From assembly GCA_035575235.1 (NCBI GenBank), contig DATLYA010000309.1, positions 1-14,815 of the forward strand: a stretch of 14,815 nt of DNA. Reading direction: 5' to 3'. The DNA is from SYOC01 sp035575235 (GTDB lineage: Bacteria; Desulfobacterota; Binatia; Bin18). How positions within the stretch are numbered: position 1 is the stretch's first letter; each line of letters begins with the position of its first letter. Both the position numbers and the translations under genes were made by a program. Under the pieces are notes generated by a model. That model saw only the letters and a program-made list of their open reading frames with translations. It had not been told where the DNA came from and searched no databases. Positions 1 through 7,241 of this stretch are shown piece by piece.

Positions 1-1
1 C

Positions 2-55
2 TGCGCGCGTCTGACGGAGGGACGCCTGACGCTCTCCTCCTTCGACGCCCTTTGA
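2..55 (+). CDS. C-terminal tail of an upstream gene (partial)
   Basis: A reading frame open from the window edge ends at a TGA at 53-55, three bases before the ATG of the tamA-like gene. It gives 17 residues ending LTLSSFDAL. The tight spacing suggests the last codons of an upstream gene co-transcribed with tamA. Seventeen residues are too few to name a family, and chance openness over 54 bases is quite possible. Confidence 0.35.
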   Translation, partial: CARLTEGRLTLSSFDAL

Positions 56-57
56 AT

Positions 58-1893
58 ATGAAGCGTGTATGGCTGTGTAGTCTGCTGGCGCTGGCGATTG
101 TCACACATTGTTACTATGCCAGCGCGCTCCAGGTGGATGAGCTCGATCCCAATAAAGAATGGCAGACAAAGGCGATAGTCATTGACGGCAATGCGCAGGT
201 CCCGACGAGCCAGCTCCAAGGCGAGATGGTGACCACGACCCGCCCCTGGTACACGCCGTGGCGATCCCGGCCGCGGTTTGATCCCGTCGCCTTCAAGACG
301 GATATCGAGCGCCTCCAACGCTTGTACCGCGCGCAAGGCTACTATGAGGCGCAGGTGTCGCATGATTTGGAGATTGAGCCTGGAAGCGAGCTCGTCGCGG
401 CGCGCATTACGATTCACGAAGGCGCACCGGTGCGGGTTTCGCGGGTGCTGCTAGAGGTGAGTGATCAGCCTGCGTTAACGCCTATTGTAGAAGCCCTACG
501 CCCGGAGCTGCCGTTGACTGAAGGCGGCGTGTTTGTGGAAGACCACTATCAGGCTGCGGAAGCGCAGATCAAGGAGAAATTGCTGGATCTCCACTACGGG
601 CGCGCGCAGGTGATGCGCCACGCCACGGTCCTCTTAGAGGACCACGTAGCGGAGGTGCGGTACACCGCGGAGGCCGGGCCGCAGACTGTGTTTGGAGAAA
701 CGACGGTCGAAGGGACAACCCTCGTTGATCCCGCCATCGTCTTACGTGAACTCACCTATCACGCGGGCGAGCCGTTTTCCGCCGCCGCGATTGATGAGTC
801 GCGCAAAAACATTTTGAAACTCGATTTGTTTAGCGCTGTCCGTTTCCTGGAAGACAGTGCGCCGAACACTCCCAATATTATTCCCATGCGGGTCAAAGTG
901 AGTGAAAAGCCGTTCCGTGAGTGGCAGGCGGGTATTGGCTTTGGCACGGAAGATGAGGTGCGCGGGCAAGTGCGGTGGCAGCATAACAATTGGTTTGGCG
1001 ATGGGCGGAAACTCGATATCCAGATCCGCGCCTCCTCGCTGATTCGGAATATTGCTGTGAGTTTTCTGCAGCCGCATGCGTTCGGTCGCTACAATCGCTT
1101 CTTACTGTCTGTTCGTCCCCAACAGCTGGACGAACCCGGCTATCTCTTGAATTCCACGAGGTTACAGCCGCGCTTCGAGCGGGACTTCACGCGGCAGCTC
1201 ACCGGCTTCATTGCCTATCGCCTGGAATATGATCGGTTGAACAATGTTGCGAGCGCGACGGCGAGCGCCCTGACGGAGTTTCGACGCAAAGGCGTGCTGT
1301 CTGGCGTGTCGGCTGGGTTGTCGTGGAATACGACGGATGACCCCTTGAATGCGACGCACGGCGGGTTAGTGTCGTTGTCCGCAGAGCAGGTTGGGGGCGT
1401 CTTGGGCGGTGACTTTGAATTTGTCAAGATACAAGGAGAGGTGCGGCGCTATCATCTCCTCATGCCTCGCTTAGTCCTGGCTGGCCGGCTGAAGGTAGGG
1501 TTCGCTGACCCGTCCGGCCACAGCAAGGAGATTCCGCTGTTTGAGCGTTTTTACGCGGGCGGCATCAGTAGCGTGCGGGGGTATGGCCGTCACCGCCTGG
1601 GGCCGATTTCCGCGTCGGATGATCCCATTGGCGGACGAAGTTTACTCGAAGGATCGCTGGAATTGCGCCGGCAACTGACTGAGAAGATTGGCGGCACATT
1701 GTTTCTCGACTTCGGACAGGTCTCCGTGCATTCGTTCGATGTTCCCCTCGAGGATATCCAATTCTCCACCGGGTTTGGCGTGCTGTATACCACGCCGGTA
1801 GGCCCAGTGTTGCTTGCTTTAGGGTTCCCGTTTAATCCGCCACACGGTGATCAAGCCTGGCAGGTGCATTTTAGTATTGGCCAATTCTTTTGA
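58..1893 (+). CDS. tamA: TamA-like Omp85 outer-membrane protein (three POTRA domains plus beta-barrel)
   Basis: This is an outer-membrane barrel of the Omp85/BamA superfamily, 611 residues, close to the usual TamA length of about 580. Residues 1-23 form a signal peptide with a likely cleavage after Ala-Ser-Ala. Three POTRA-like repeats follow at about 35-118, 119-203 and 204-285; their helices carry motifs such as LYRAQGYYEAQV. The barrel starts near 288 with repeated amphipathic strands. The Omp85 hallmark VRGY is at 506-509, and the chain ends in Phe-Phe as expected for recognition by the BAM machinery. In known systems TamA pairs with inner-membrane-anchored TamB, and a tamB remnant lies directly downstream. 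I chose ATG at 58 because it begins the signal peptide; a TTG two codons earlier is in frame but overlaps the preceding stop. BamA is less likely because BamA has five POTRA domains. Confidence 0.9.
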   Translation: MKRVWLCSLLALAIVTHCYYASALQVDELDPNKEWQTKAIVIDGNAQVPTSQLQGEMVTTTRPWYTPWRSRPRFDPVAFKTDIERLQRLYRAQGYYEAQVSHDLEIEPGSELVAARITIHEGAPVRVSRVLLEVSDQPALTPIVEALRPELPLTEGGVFVEDHYQAAEAQIKEKLLDLHYGRAQVMRHATVLLEDHVAEVRYTAEAGPQTVFGETTVEGTTLVDPAIVLRELTYHAGEPFSAAAIDESRKNILKLDLFSAVRFLEDSAPNTPNIIPMRVKVSEKPFREWQAGIGFGTEDEVRGQVRWQHNNWFGDGRKLDIQIRASSLIRNIAVSFLQPHAFGRYNRFLLSVRPQQLDEPGYLLNSTRLQPRFERDFTRQLTGFIAYRLEYDRLNNVASATASALTEFRRKGVLSGVSAGLSWNTTDDPLNATHGGLVSLSAEQVGGVLGGDFEFVKIQGEVRRYHLLMPRLVLAGRLKVGFADPSGHSKEIPLFERFYAGGISSVRGYGRHRLGPISASDDPIGGRSLLEGSLELRRQLTEKIGGTLFLDFGQVSVHSFDVPLEDIQFSTGFGVLYTTPVGPVLLALGFPFNPPHGDQAWQVHFSIGQFF

Positions 1894-1912
1894 ATGCGGA
1901 ATGCGGAGTGTG
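1892..1912. repeat. Short heptamer tandem array
   Basis: Two exact copies of GAATGCG are followed by the variant GAGTGTG, starting at the last two bases of the tamA stop codon. Further decay of the period is visible up to about 1926. It matches the period-7 style of other spacer arrays in this window. Confidence 0.5.
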
Positions 1913-1922
1913 GAGCAGTGCG

Positions 1923-1951
1923 AGAGAGACGCCCCGGCGTGGCGTCTCTCT
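1923..1951. repeat. Perfect 11-bp inverted repeat in the tamA-tamB spacer
   Basis: AGAGAGACGCC at 1923-1933 is exactly complementary to GGCGTCTCTCT at 1941-1951, with a 7-nt loop. It lies 30 nt after the tamA stop. No T-run follows, so a classical intrinsic terminator is not supported. It may stabilise the mRNA 3' end or be part of a dispersed element together with the palindrome at 2037. Confidence 0.7.
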
Positions 1952-2036
1952 GGCCAAGAGCGGCTTTCATGGTGGGCCGCGGGACGCCAGCCTCCAAAGC
2001 GCCAGGCAATTGCTATGGCCCTCTGCCCGCCGGAGA

Positions 2037-2062
2037 GATTGCTTCGCTACGCTCGCAATGAC
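2037..2062. repeat. Dispersed palindrome-type intergenic repeat core
   Basis: The stretch has ATTGC and GCAAT ends around a core rich in CGCTACG. On the opposite strand it reads as the TCATTGCGAG...GAAGCAAT motif that I recognise from memory as a very common intergenic repeat in many environmental genomes, often mis-called as short proteins. It fills the middle of the 229-bp tamA-tamB spacer, in which I see no gene. The family assignment is from memory; only the partial dyad is directly visible. Confidence 0.55.
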
Positions 2063-2122
2063 ATGGTGACGGCTCTTCTTGCCTGTCATGCGTGAGGACG
2101 CATGGCTGCATAACGGACAATA

Positions 2123-2803
2123 GTGAAAAGCTCCAGCGTATGGACATTCTGCAAAAATTTGCTTGGCGATCTCACCTGGTTCGTTGCGGGGAGCAGTCTG
2201 ATAATCATTATTGTGGTTCTCGGCCTCGCGGTCTACACGCGCACGGCGCGTTTTCACCAGCTGTTACACGACCAGCTTGTCGCCCTCCTGCAAAATTCGC
2301 TTGATGCTGAAGTGTCCTTTACGGACGTCGGCGGCTCCGTATGGCAAGGGCTGGAAATGCGCGCGCTCTCGATTCGTAAAGATGGTGTGGAAGTGATCTC
2401 GCTAGAACGCGCCACTGTGACGGTGGATATATTGTCTCAGGCGCTTATGGCGTGGCACACTTCCTCCTTCCATATTACGGACGTTACCTTGACAGGACCA
2501 GTCATGCATCTCGTGCAAGACCCCAAAGCTGGCTGGAATGTTGCGCATCTGTTGAAACCAGCGGAACCGGGACCAGAGCAGTCCCAGGCGCCGCGGCCGC
2601 TTCGTATTCTTCTGCCGCGCCTCACGGTTGAAAAAGGGCAGATTCTCGTTCGGCTTGCTGATGGCAAAGAGTTTCAAGTGACATGTTCTTATTGGCGGGA
2701 CCGCCAAAGCGCCAGCGGTGACGTTTACGAGCGAGCCGAGTTTGGAACAGGCGGATATTCTCTCGCTGTTGGTGTTTGGCAAACCGGCCAATGCGCTGAG
2801 TGA
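2123..2803 (+). pseudogene. tamB: TamB N-terminal fragment (broken tamB)
   Basis: The frame opens with a GTG and encodes 226 residues. Residues about 17-41 form a signal anchor (rich in Ile, Val and Leu), followed by AsmA/TamB-type beta-rich sequence with motifs such as SVWQGLEMRALSIR and PRLTVEKGQILVRLADG. This is how TamB proteins begin: inner-membrane anchor, then a periplasmic beta-taco. The family usually runs 1,000 to 1,400 residues. After about residue 186 (near 2680) the frame is no longer TamB-like. The true continuation is in another frame from 2688 and is the extreme C-terminal domain of TamB, so roughly 700 or more residues are missing. The residues encoded from about 2684 to 2803 are therefore probably out-of-frame translation. 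It could still be expressed as a short membrane-anchored stub, but activity is unlikely. Confidence 0.8.
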
Positions 2804-3134
2804 TCAACAAAAAACCTCGCTGTAGTCGCAAGCTTTATCTGCGGTGGCTGGTTCAGTCGTATCGGATGTACGGCAATCACTAGCTGAACAGCTCGGCGTG
2901 GAAAACCTGGAACTCGATGTGGGGCAGAGCCTGAGCCAGAGCAAAGTTGGGATTGGTAAATATGTTGCGCCGGGCGTGTTTGTCTCGACCTCGCAGCAAT
3001 TTGGAGGCAACTCACACGGGCAGGGGCGTGATGTCACGATTGAGTATCAGCTTAATGACAACTGGCAACTGAAGGCCTCGACGACCTCGCGCGGCAACAA
3101 CGGTATCGATATTTTCTGGAAGAAGAAATATTGA
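2688..3134 (+). pseudogene. tamB: TamB C-terminal domain fragment with internal TAG
   Basis: Frame 3 from 2688 reads GGTAKAPAVTFTSEPSLEQA, then DILSLLVFGKPANALSDQQ. This is the conserved beginning of the TamB (DUF490) C-terminal domain. A TAG at 2823-2825 interrupts it, one substitution from a Gln codon. The frame then continues without a break through GKYVAPGVFVSTSQQ and DVTIEYQLNDNWQLKAST to a natural TGA at 3132-3134. The piece is about 147 codons. A GTG at 2844 could restart translation of 96 residues, but no convincing ribosome binding site is visible. In working TamB this domain contacts TamA. The frame break and the TAG together argue for a decayed gene rather than a compact variant. 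Confidence 0.8.
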
Positions 3135-3138
3135 CCGC

Positions 3139-3178
3139 TTGAGTCATCGGGTCATTGAGTGATTGAGCCATTGATTCA
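3139..3178. repeat. Five tandem degenerate octamers
   Basis: Five consecutive 8-nt units related to TTGAGTCA fill the spacer directly after the tamB stop and end exactly where the next reading frame begins. Variants include TCGGGTCA, TTGAGCCA and TTGATTCA. No other function is visible. Confidence 0.75.
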
Positions 3179-3694
3179 GTGAAGAGAGGCGATGATAGAA
3201 TCCTGCAGACTAAATTTCTGCCCTTTCTCGCCGACTCACTGTATGTGTGGCTTCAACTACGTTATCTTCTCATGTTCGTCCTGACCTATGAGCTGCTTTT
3301 GCCTGCCATAGGCTGGACATGGGAAGGGCCAGAGGATAACAAGCCTGCGGCTGAGCTCCAGGCCATGGACGAGCCGACGCTTGCCTGGGAGGCGCAGGGA
3401 CCATGCCTCAAAGCGTCTCTTACCAGCTTAGTTGTAACCGGCGACACCCTGGCAAAACGGAAAGAGGCGCAACGATATCTTGCGTCGATTATTGCCGTTC
3501 GGCGCAAACAAGACGGGAAGGTTCCTCCCTGGCTCTACCAGCTTGCAGCGCAAGCAGAAAAAGGATCACTGCAAGGCTGTCATGACGTTGCCCAGAAGAT
3601 CTACCTGCCGCCGGAACCTCAGACAGAGGGGCAGGATCAACAGATGGAGACAAAAGATATGCAGAAACAGGGCGCCAGCAAGGCAAAAAAATAG
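3179..3694 (+). CDS. Hypothetical protein, possibly membrane-anchored
   Basis: I do not recognise this protein of up to 171 residues. Residues about 16-48 are hydrophobic (LYVWLQLRYLLMFVLTYELL), consistent with a membrane anchor or late signal sequence. A soluble part of about 110 residues follows, with two cysteines (GPCLKA and QGCHDV) and a hydrophilic, Gln/Lys-rich tail ending SKAKK. The start is uncertain: GTG at 3179 follows a repeat array, and an in-frame ATG at 3272 would give a 140-residue form starting MFVLTYELL. It lies between the broken tamB and the convergent mla operon, which hints at an envelope role but does not prove one. It may not be a real gene. Confidence 0.5.
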   Translation: MKRGDDRILQTKFLPFLADSLYVWLQLRYLLMFVLTYELLLPAIGWTWEGPEDNKPAAELQAMDEPTLAWEAQGPCLKASLTSLVVTGDTLAKRKEAQRYLASIIAVRRKQDGKVPPWLYQLAAQAEKGSLQGCHDVAQKIYLPPEPQTEGQDQQMETKDMQKQGASKAKK

Positions 3695-3710
3695 CCCCTT
3701 CTTAGCTCTT

Positions 3711-3724
3711 ACGCCTCACGCCCG
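3711..3724. repeat. Two-unit heptamer repeat between convergent genes
   Basis: ACGCCTC and ACGCCCG stand in tandem, followed by ACGGTTT, in the 38-bp gap between the hypothetical gene and the mlaC stop. It is short, but of the same style as longer arrays elsewhere in the window. Confidence 0.35.
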
Positions 3725-3732
3725 ACGGTTTC

Positions 3733-4389
3733 TCACCCCGCCGACGTGTTGCGTGTTGTGGTCGATGGAGGAGCAATATCCAACTCTTTAATCTTGGTCT
3801 GCAGTGTTTGGACGAGATCCTGATAGGAGGATTTGCTGAGAATGCGGTTGAACTGATTACGGTAATTACGCACCATACTCACGTTCTCGGCAATGACATC
3901 ATATACAAGCCACTTGCCGTTTACTTGGTGGAGCTTGTAGGTTACAGCGAACGCCTTGTTCTGCGCCGGATCGAAGATACGCGTATCGACTTCAGCGAAC
4001 TGTCCGTCGATCCGCTCCTGATCATAAAAAAATTGCACGTTGGCATTGTAACGGTCGAGCGTGCCGCCGTACGTCTTTTGCACCAACTCGGTGAACAAAT
4101 GGATGAACTGCTGACGTTCTTCTTCCGTGCGCTCTTGCCAGTATGTTCCTAAGGTGCGTTTGGCAATCTCCTGGACATCGAACTGCGGCTCCACGATCTC
4201 CCGCACTTTTGCGATGCGCGCCTGGAACTTTTCTTTGCCTTGGTACGTAGGATTCTGCAGAACGGCTGTCGCCCTTTGAATGGTCCCGCGAATGACTTCC
4301 AGCGGCGATTCTGCGGCCCATGCTGTAGCGTGGAAAACCAGCACCAGGACACCGGCCGTTTTCCATAACGCTGAACAAAAGTTGTTCAC
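3733..4389 (-). CDS. mlaC: MlaC-like periplasmic phospholipid-binding protein (Ttg2D family)
   Basis: This is the periplasmic shuttle that carries phospholipid between the outer-membrane MlaA complex and the inner-membrane MlaFED transporter. It has 218 residues, the usual length. Residues 1-26 are a signal peptide ending AWA before AESPLEVIR. The body matches MlaC: helix-rich sequence with TYWQERTEEERQQFIHLF, then KAFAVTYKLHQVNGKWLVYDV and the family end motif ENVSMVRNYRNQFNRIL. The gene starts with GTG, fixed by AGAGGAG six bases upstream. It is last in the operon, 41 bp after mlaA. A 14-residue Ser/Thr/Asn-rich tail follows the conserved domain. Confidence 0.92.
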   Translation of the reverse strand: MNNFCSALWKTAGVLVLVFHATAWAAESPLEVIRGTIQRATAVLQNPTYQGKEKFQARIAKVREIVEPQFDVQEIAKRTLGTYWQERTEEERQQFIHLFTELVQKTYGGTLDRYNANVQFFYDQERIDGQFAEVDTRIFDPAQNKAFAVTYKLHQVNGKWLVYDVIAENVSMVRNYRNQFNRILSKSSYQDLVQTLQTKIKELDIAPPSTTTRNTSAG

Positions 4390-4395
4390 CGTATA

Positions 4396-4402
4396 CTCCT
4401 CT
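4396..4402 (-). promoter_or_regulatory. Ribosome binding site of mlaC
   Basis: On the minus strand AGAGGAG lies six bases before the GTG at 4389, which decides this non-ATG start. Confidence 0.75.
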
Positions 4403-4430
4403 AATTCATCTTCGGGTGCTTCCTGAACTC

Positions 4431-5144
4431 TTACTCCCGAATGGCTTTTTCTCGACGTTGAATATATCCATCTTGGACTGCGCCGTATAGATCAACTGCC
4501 GATCGTTGGACATTTTCAAAGAGATCAAGATTCATCGAACGGTAATTGACGGCGCTTGCCGCGGATGTGCCTCCCTTAATAGCGATCACTTGCCAGGTGG
4601 GGAGCAGGTAATTCATCGGGTTCAGGAAGCCGTCAACAACAAGGCCGGCGGTATCACGCACGGTGGACGGACCATAGAATGGCAACACAAGATAAGGACC
4701 GTTATCAGCACCGTAGACGGCAAGCGTCTGACCAAAGTCTTCTGGACTCTCTCGCCAGCCAAAAACCGGCTCAGCGACGTCAAGGAACCCTGCGCAGCCC
4801 AGCGTAGTGTTCACCAGAAAGCGGCCGACTTCCTGACCAGCGCCTGCCAATTTGCCCTGAAACACGTTGTTAGCGAACCGCTCGACCACGCCAAGGTTAG
4901 TGAAGAATCGTTGCACGCCGCGCTGCGCCGCGTCGGGCATGACCGCGTCATAGGCGGTTGCGACTGGATGAACGACGTATTCATCCAGCTTCAAGTTAAA
5001 CGTAAACATGGCTTGGTTGAACGGCTCCCATGGGTCTTCGATGCGTGTCTCTGGTGGTTCCCCCTGCTGCGCCTGAACAGGCGTCCCTGGGAGTCCCCAG
5101 CTCACGACGCCGACCAGGATTATGGCCAGAAATTTTCCCATCAC
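4431..5144 (-). CDS. mlaA: MlaA/VacJ-like outer-membrane lipid asymmetry protein
   Basis: MlaA sits in the inner leaflet of the outer membrane and removes mislocalised phospholipids, handing them to MlaC. The 237-residue product shows the family motifs in order: DPWEPFNQAMFTFNLKLDEY, then GRFLVNTTLG, EDFGQTLAVYGADNGPYLVL and PFYGPSTVRDTAG. The N-terminus is a signal peptide with a probable cleavage after PVQA before QQGEPP. Unlike Escherichia coli MlaA, which is a lipoprotein, no lipobox cysteine is present. GTG at 5144 and ATG at 5141 are both possible starts; GGGAG lies seven bases before the GTG. It is the fourth gene of the operon, 78 bp after mlaD. Confidence 0.93.
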   Translation of the reverse strand: MMGKFLAIILVGVVSWGLPGTPVQAQQGEPPETRIEDPWEPFNQAMFTFNLKLDEYVVHPVATAYDAVMPDAAQRGVQRFFTNLGVVERFANNVFQGKLAGAGQEVGRFLVNTTLGCAGFLDVAEPVFGWRESPEDFGQTLAVYGADNGPYLVLPFYGPSTVRDTAGLVVDGFLNPMNYLLPTWQVIAIKGGTSAASAVNYRSMNLDLFENVQRSAVDLYGAVQDGYIQRREKAIRE

Positions 5145-5222
5145 GTCCTTGCTCCCTTCTCTACCCGGACTCTCACTCCTCTACTGCCTGCTTCGATTGT
5201 ATCGCCTTGTTATCGCCAGCCT

Positions 5223-5696
5223 TTATTGTGGATGCCCAGCTTCGGGATTCTGTTCCACATTGCCGAAAATGAACTTCGCGATGAGCTCCTGAATATCGAC
5301 CGGCGATTCAGTGTTGCGGATTTGACCGCCTGGCTCAAGCGCCTTCCCCGATCTTCCAGGTGAGATTTCCACATAGCGCTCGCCAATCAATCCCTTTGTC
5401 TTAATTGCTGCTTTTGCATCTTCATAGAGAGGAATGTCATCTTGAATCTGCAATTGCACTTTGGCGCGATACAACTGATCGAGTTCAATCTTTGCAACCT
5501 GGCCAATCTTGACGCCAGCGAGTTCAACCGCGGCGCCGTTTTGCAGCCCGCCCACCGTGGTAAACTCCGCCTGTACCGTGTACCCTCCGTTGCCCACCAG
5601 GTCAACTTGTCCCAGCCGTACAGAGAGATATCCTAGGCCCCCTACGACGCACAACAGGAGCAGACCAACAATCAGTTCAACATCAAGTGTTTTCAT
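5223..5696 (-). CDS. mlaD: MlaD-like MCE-domain subunit of the lipid transporter
   Basis: MlaD is the membrane-anchored periplasmic ring subunit (MCE domain) of the MlaFED complex. The 157-residue product has one transmembrane helix at about residues 7-28. One MCE domain follows at about 39-117, with the hallmark GGLQNGAAVELAGVKIGQVA and the later TKGLIGERYVEISPG. It ends in a short helical tail. Only one MCE repeat is present, so it is MlaD-like rather than a PqiB or YebT type protein. It starts 8 bp after the mlaF stop, so the two genes are almost certainly co-transcribed. Confidence 0.93.
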   Translation of the reverse strand: MKTLDVELIVGLLLLCVVGGLGYLSVRLGQVDLVGNGGYTVQAEFTTVGGLQNGAAVELAGVKIGQVAKIELDQLYRAKVQLQIQDDIPLYEDAKAAIKTKGLIGERYVEISPGRSGKALEPGGQIRNTESPVDIQELIAKFIFGNVEQNPEAGHPQ

Positions 5697-5704
5697 GGGG
5701 AGCC

Positions 5705-6451
5705 TTAGTTCACTGTCATTGGCCCTTCGGTACTACCGCTGATGAACTGCCGCACGATAGCGTTTGGTGAGGACTGGACTTCCTCTGGTGCGCCTGCCGC
5801 CACAATTTCTCCTCCGTGCAACATAGCGACGTGTGTGGCTAAAGAAAAGATCTCAGGAATTTCGTGGCTCACCACGATGGCCGTGAAACGCAACATGTGA
5901 TGGAGATCGGCAATGAGCTGATGAATGGCATTAACCCGAATAGGATCCAGACCCGTCGTTGGCTCATCAAACAAAAGAATTTCCGGTTCCGACACCAGCG
6001 CGCGAGCGAGCGCGACTCGCTTACGCATGCCGCCTGACAATTCGGACGGGAACTTTTGCTCGGTCCCGGGGAGACCTACTTGCTCAAGTCGTTCCTGTAC
6101 TCTGCGGCGAATCTCTGCTTCAGAGAGTCGGGTTTTTTCTCGCAGAGGGAAGGCCACGTTATCGTAAACATTCATGGAGTCGAAAAGCGCTCCGCTTTGG
6201 AACAGCATGCCAAAGCGGCGGCGCACTTCGTTGAGGGCCCTGCTTGTGAGGGATGTGATTTCAGTGCCATCGATCCAGATTTCACCTTGATCTGGCCGCA
6301 TCAGACCAATCAAATGCTTCAGCAAGACGCTTTTTCCCGTGCCGCTTTGCCCAATCACTGCATAGATGGAGCCGTCTGGGATCTCCAGATTGACGCCTCT
6401 AAGCACGTGCTGGTTGCCAAACGATTTGTGAAGATTAACGATACGGATCAT
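5705..6451 (-). CDS. mlaF: MlaF-like ABC ATPase of the lipid transporter
   Basis: This is the cytoplasmic ATPase of the Mla complex, 248 residues. All nucleotide-binding elements are intact: Walker A GQSGTGKS at 34-41, Q-loop Gln85, signature LSGGM at 138-142, Walker B ILLFDE at 158-163 with catalytic Glu163, and H-loop His196. LSGGM together with FGMLFQSGALFDSMNV is typical of MlaF/Ttg2A rather than of amino-acid importers. It begins with ATG 22 bp after the mlaE stop. No clear Shine-Dalgarno sequence precedes it, so coupling to mlaE translation is plausible. Confidence 0.95.
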   Translation of the reverse strand: MIRIVNLHKSFGNQHVLRGVNLEIPDGSIYAVIGQSGTGKSVLLKHLIGLMRPDQGEIWIDGTEITSLTSRALNEVRRRFGMLFQSGALFDSMNVYDNVAFPLREKTRLSEAEIRRRVQERLEQVGLPGTEQKFPSELSGGMRKRVALARALVSEPEILLFDEPTTGLDPIRVNAIHQLIADLHHMLRFTAIVVSHEIPEIFSLATHVAMLHGGEIVAAGAPEEVQSSPNAIVRQFISGSTEGPMTVN

Positions 6452-6473
6452 AGGGTGTGAGCGAGGCGTTCGT

Positions 6474-7241
6474 TTAGAGCACCGACCCGAGAAAATAATC
6501 CCATACCAGAATCAGTACGGAGCACATCACAACGGCTTGAGTCGTAGCGCGGCTGACCCCTTCGGCGCCACGGTCGGCGAAAAATCCCTTGTAACAACAC
6601 ACCCACGCCACAATGACGCCGAAGGAAACCGCCTTGTAAATGCTAATCCGGATATCTTCTGACGTGACGGCGCTGCTCATCTGCGTAAAGTACGCGCCAG
6701 CGCTCACCCCTAAAAGTTTGACTCCTACAAGATACCCGCCATAGATGCCAACTACCACGAAGACGGCGTTGAGCAACGGGAAGGTGAGAATCGAAGCCAA
6801 GACGGTTGGCGACACCAGATACTTCATGGGGCTGATCGCCATGACTTCAAGGGCGTCGATCTGTTCGGTAATGCGCATGATGCCCAGTTCCGCTGTGAGT
6901 GCGGAACCGGCTCGGCCAGTGATCATTAAAGCCGAGAGCACAGGACCAAGCTCGCGGATCAAAATAAGGCCGACGCCTGGACCGAGGAGTTCTTCTCCGC
7001 CGAAACGGCGCAGCGCAATATGCCCTTGCAACGCGACCACCATCCCGGCGAACGCGCCAGTAAAGATGATCAGCAGGAGGGACCGCGCACCGATAAAATC
7101 AACCCGGCGGATGGTTTGCGACACATAGAAAGGTGGAAACGTGAACGAGAAACAGGCAGACAAGAGGAAAACGCCCATCTTGCCCATTTCGCGGAGGGTC
7201 TGGAGTGTGATCCGCCCACACGACCGCACTAACGAGAACAC
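6474..7241 (-). CDS. mlaE: MlaE-like permease of the lipid transporter
   Basis: This is the inner-membrane permease of the Mla complex, 255 residues, the normal length. An N-terminal amphipathic helix (TLQTLREMGKMGVFLL) is followed by hydrophobic segments. The strongly conserved family stretch is present: LIRELGPVLSALMITGRAGS, then ELGIMRITEQIDALEVM. The next segment begins SPMKYLVSPTVLA. The start is GTG; a weak AAGG-type site lies about ten bases upstream. It is the first gene of the operon and is transcribed divergently from the hydantoinase gene, so its promoter must lie in the shared spacer 7242-7483, where I see no convincing minus-strand -35/-10 pair. Confidence 0.95.
   Translation of the reverse strand: MFSLVRSCGRITLQTLREMGKMGVFLLSACFSFTFPPFYVSQTIRRVDFIGARSLLLIIFTGAFAGMVVALQGHIALRRFGGEELLGPGVGLILIRELGPVLSALMITGRAGSALTAELGIMRITEQIDALEVMAISPMKYLVSPTVLASILTFPLLNAVFVVVGIYGGYLVGVKLLGVSAGAYFTQMSSAVTSEDIRISIYKAVSFGVIVAWVCCYKGFFADRGAEGVSRATTQAVVMCSVLILVWDYFLGSVL

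Noticed and set aside
1967..2257. Overlapping short frames in the tamA-tamB spacer, on both strands
   Set aside because: They are translations of hairpins and a dispersed repeat core; no ribosome binding site or protein-like composition.
2684..2803. C-terminal end of the N-terminal TamB reading frame as real protein
   Set aside because: The conserved TamB sequence is in a different frame over the same bases, so this part is out-of-frame translation.
3681..3732. T-run on the minus strand downstream of mlaC as a terminator
   Set aside because: The run of seven T is there, but the sequence before it has no stem longer than about three base pairs.
4506..5363. Plus-strand frame of 285 codons across mlaA and the mlaD end
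   Set aside because: It is antisense to two clearly conserved mla genes and has no recognisable domain.
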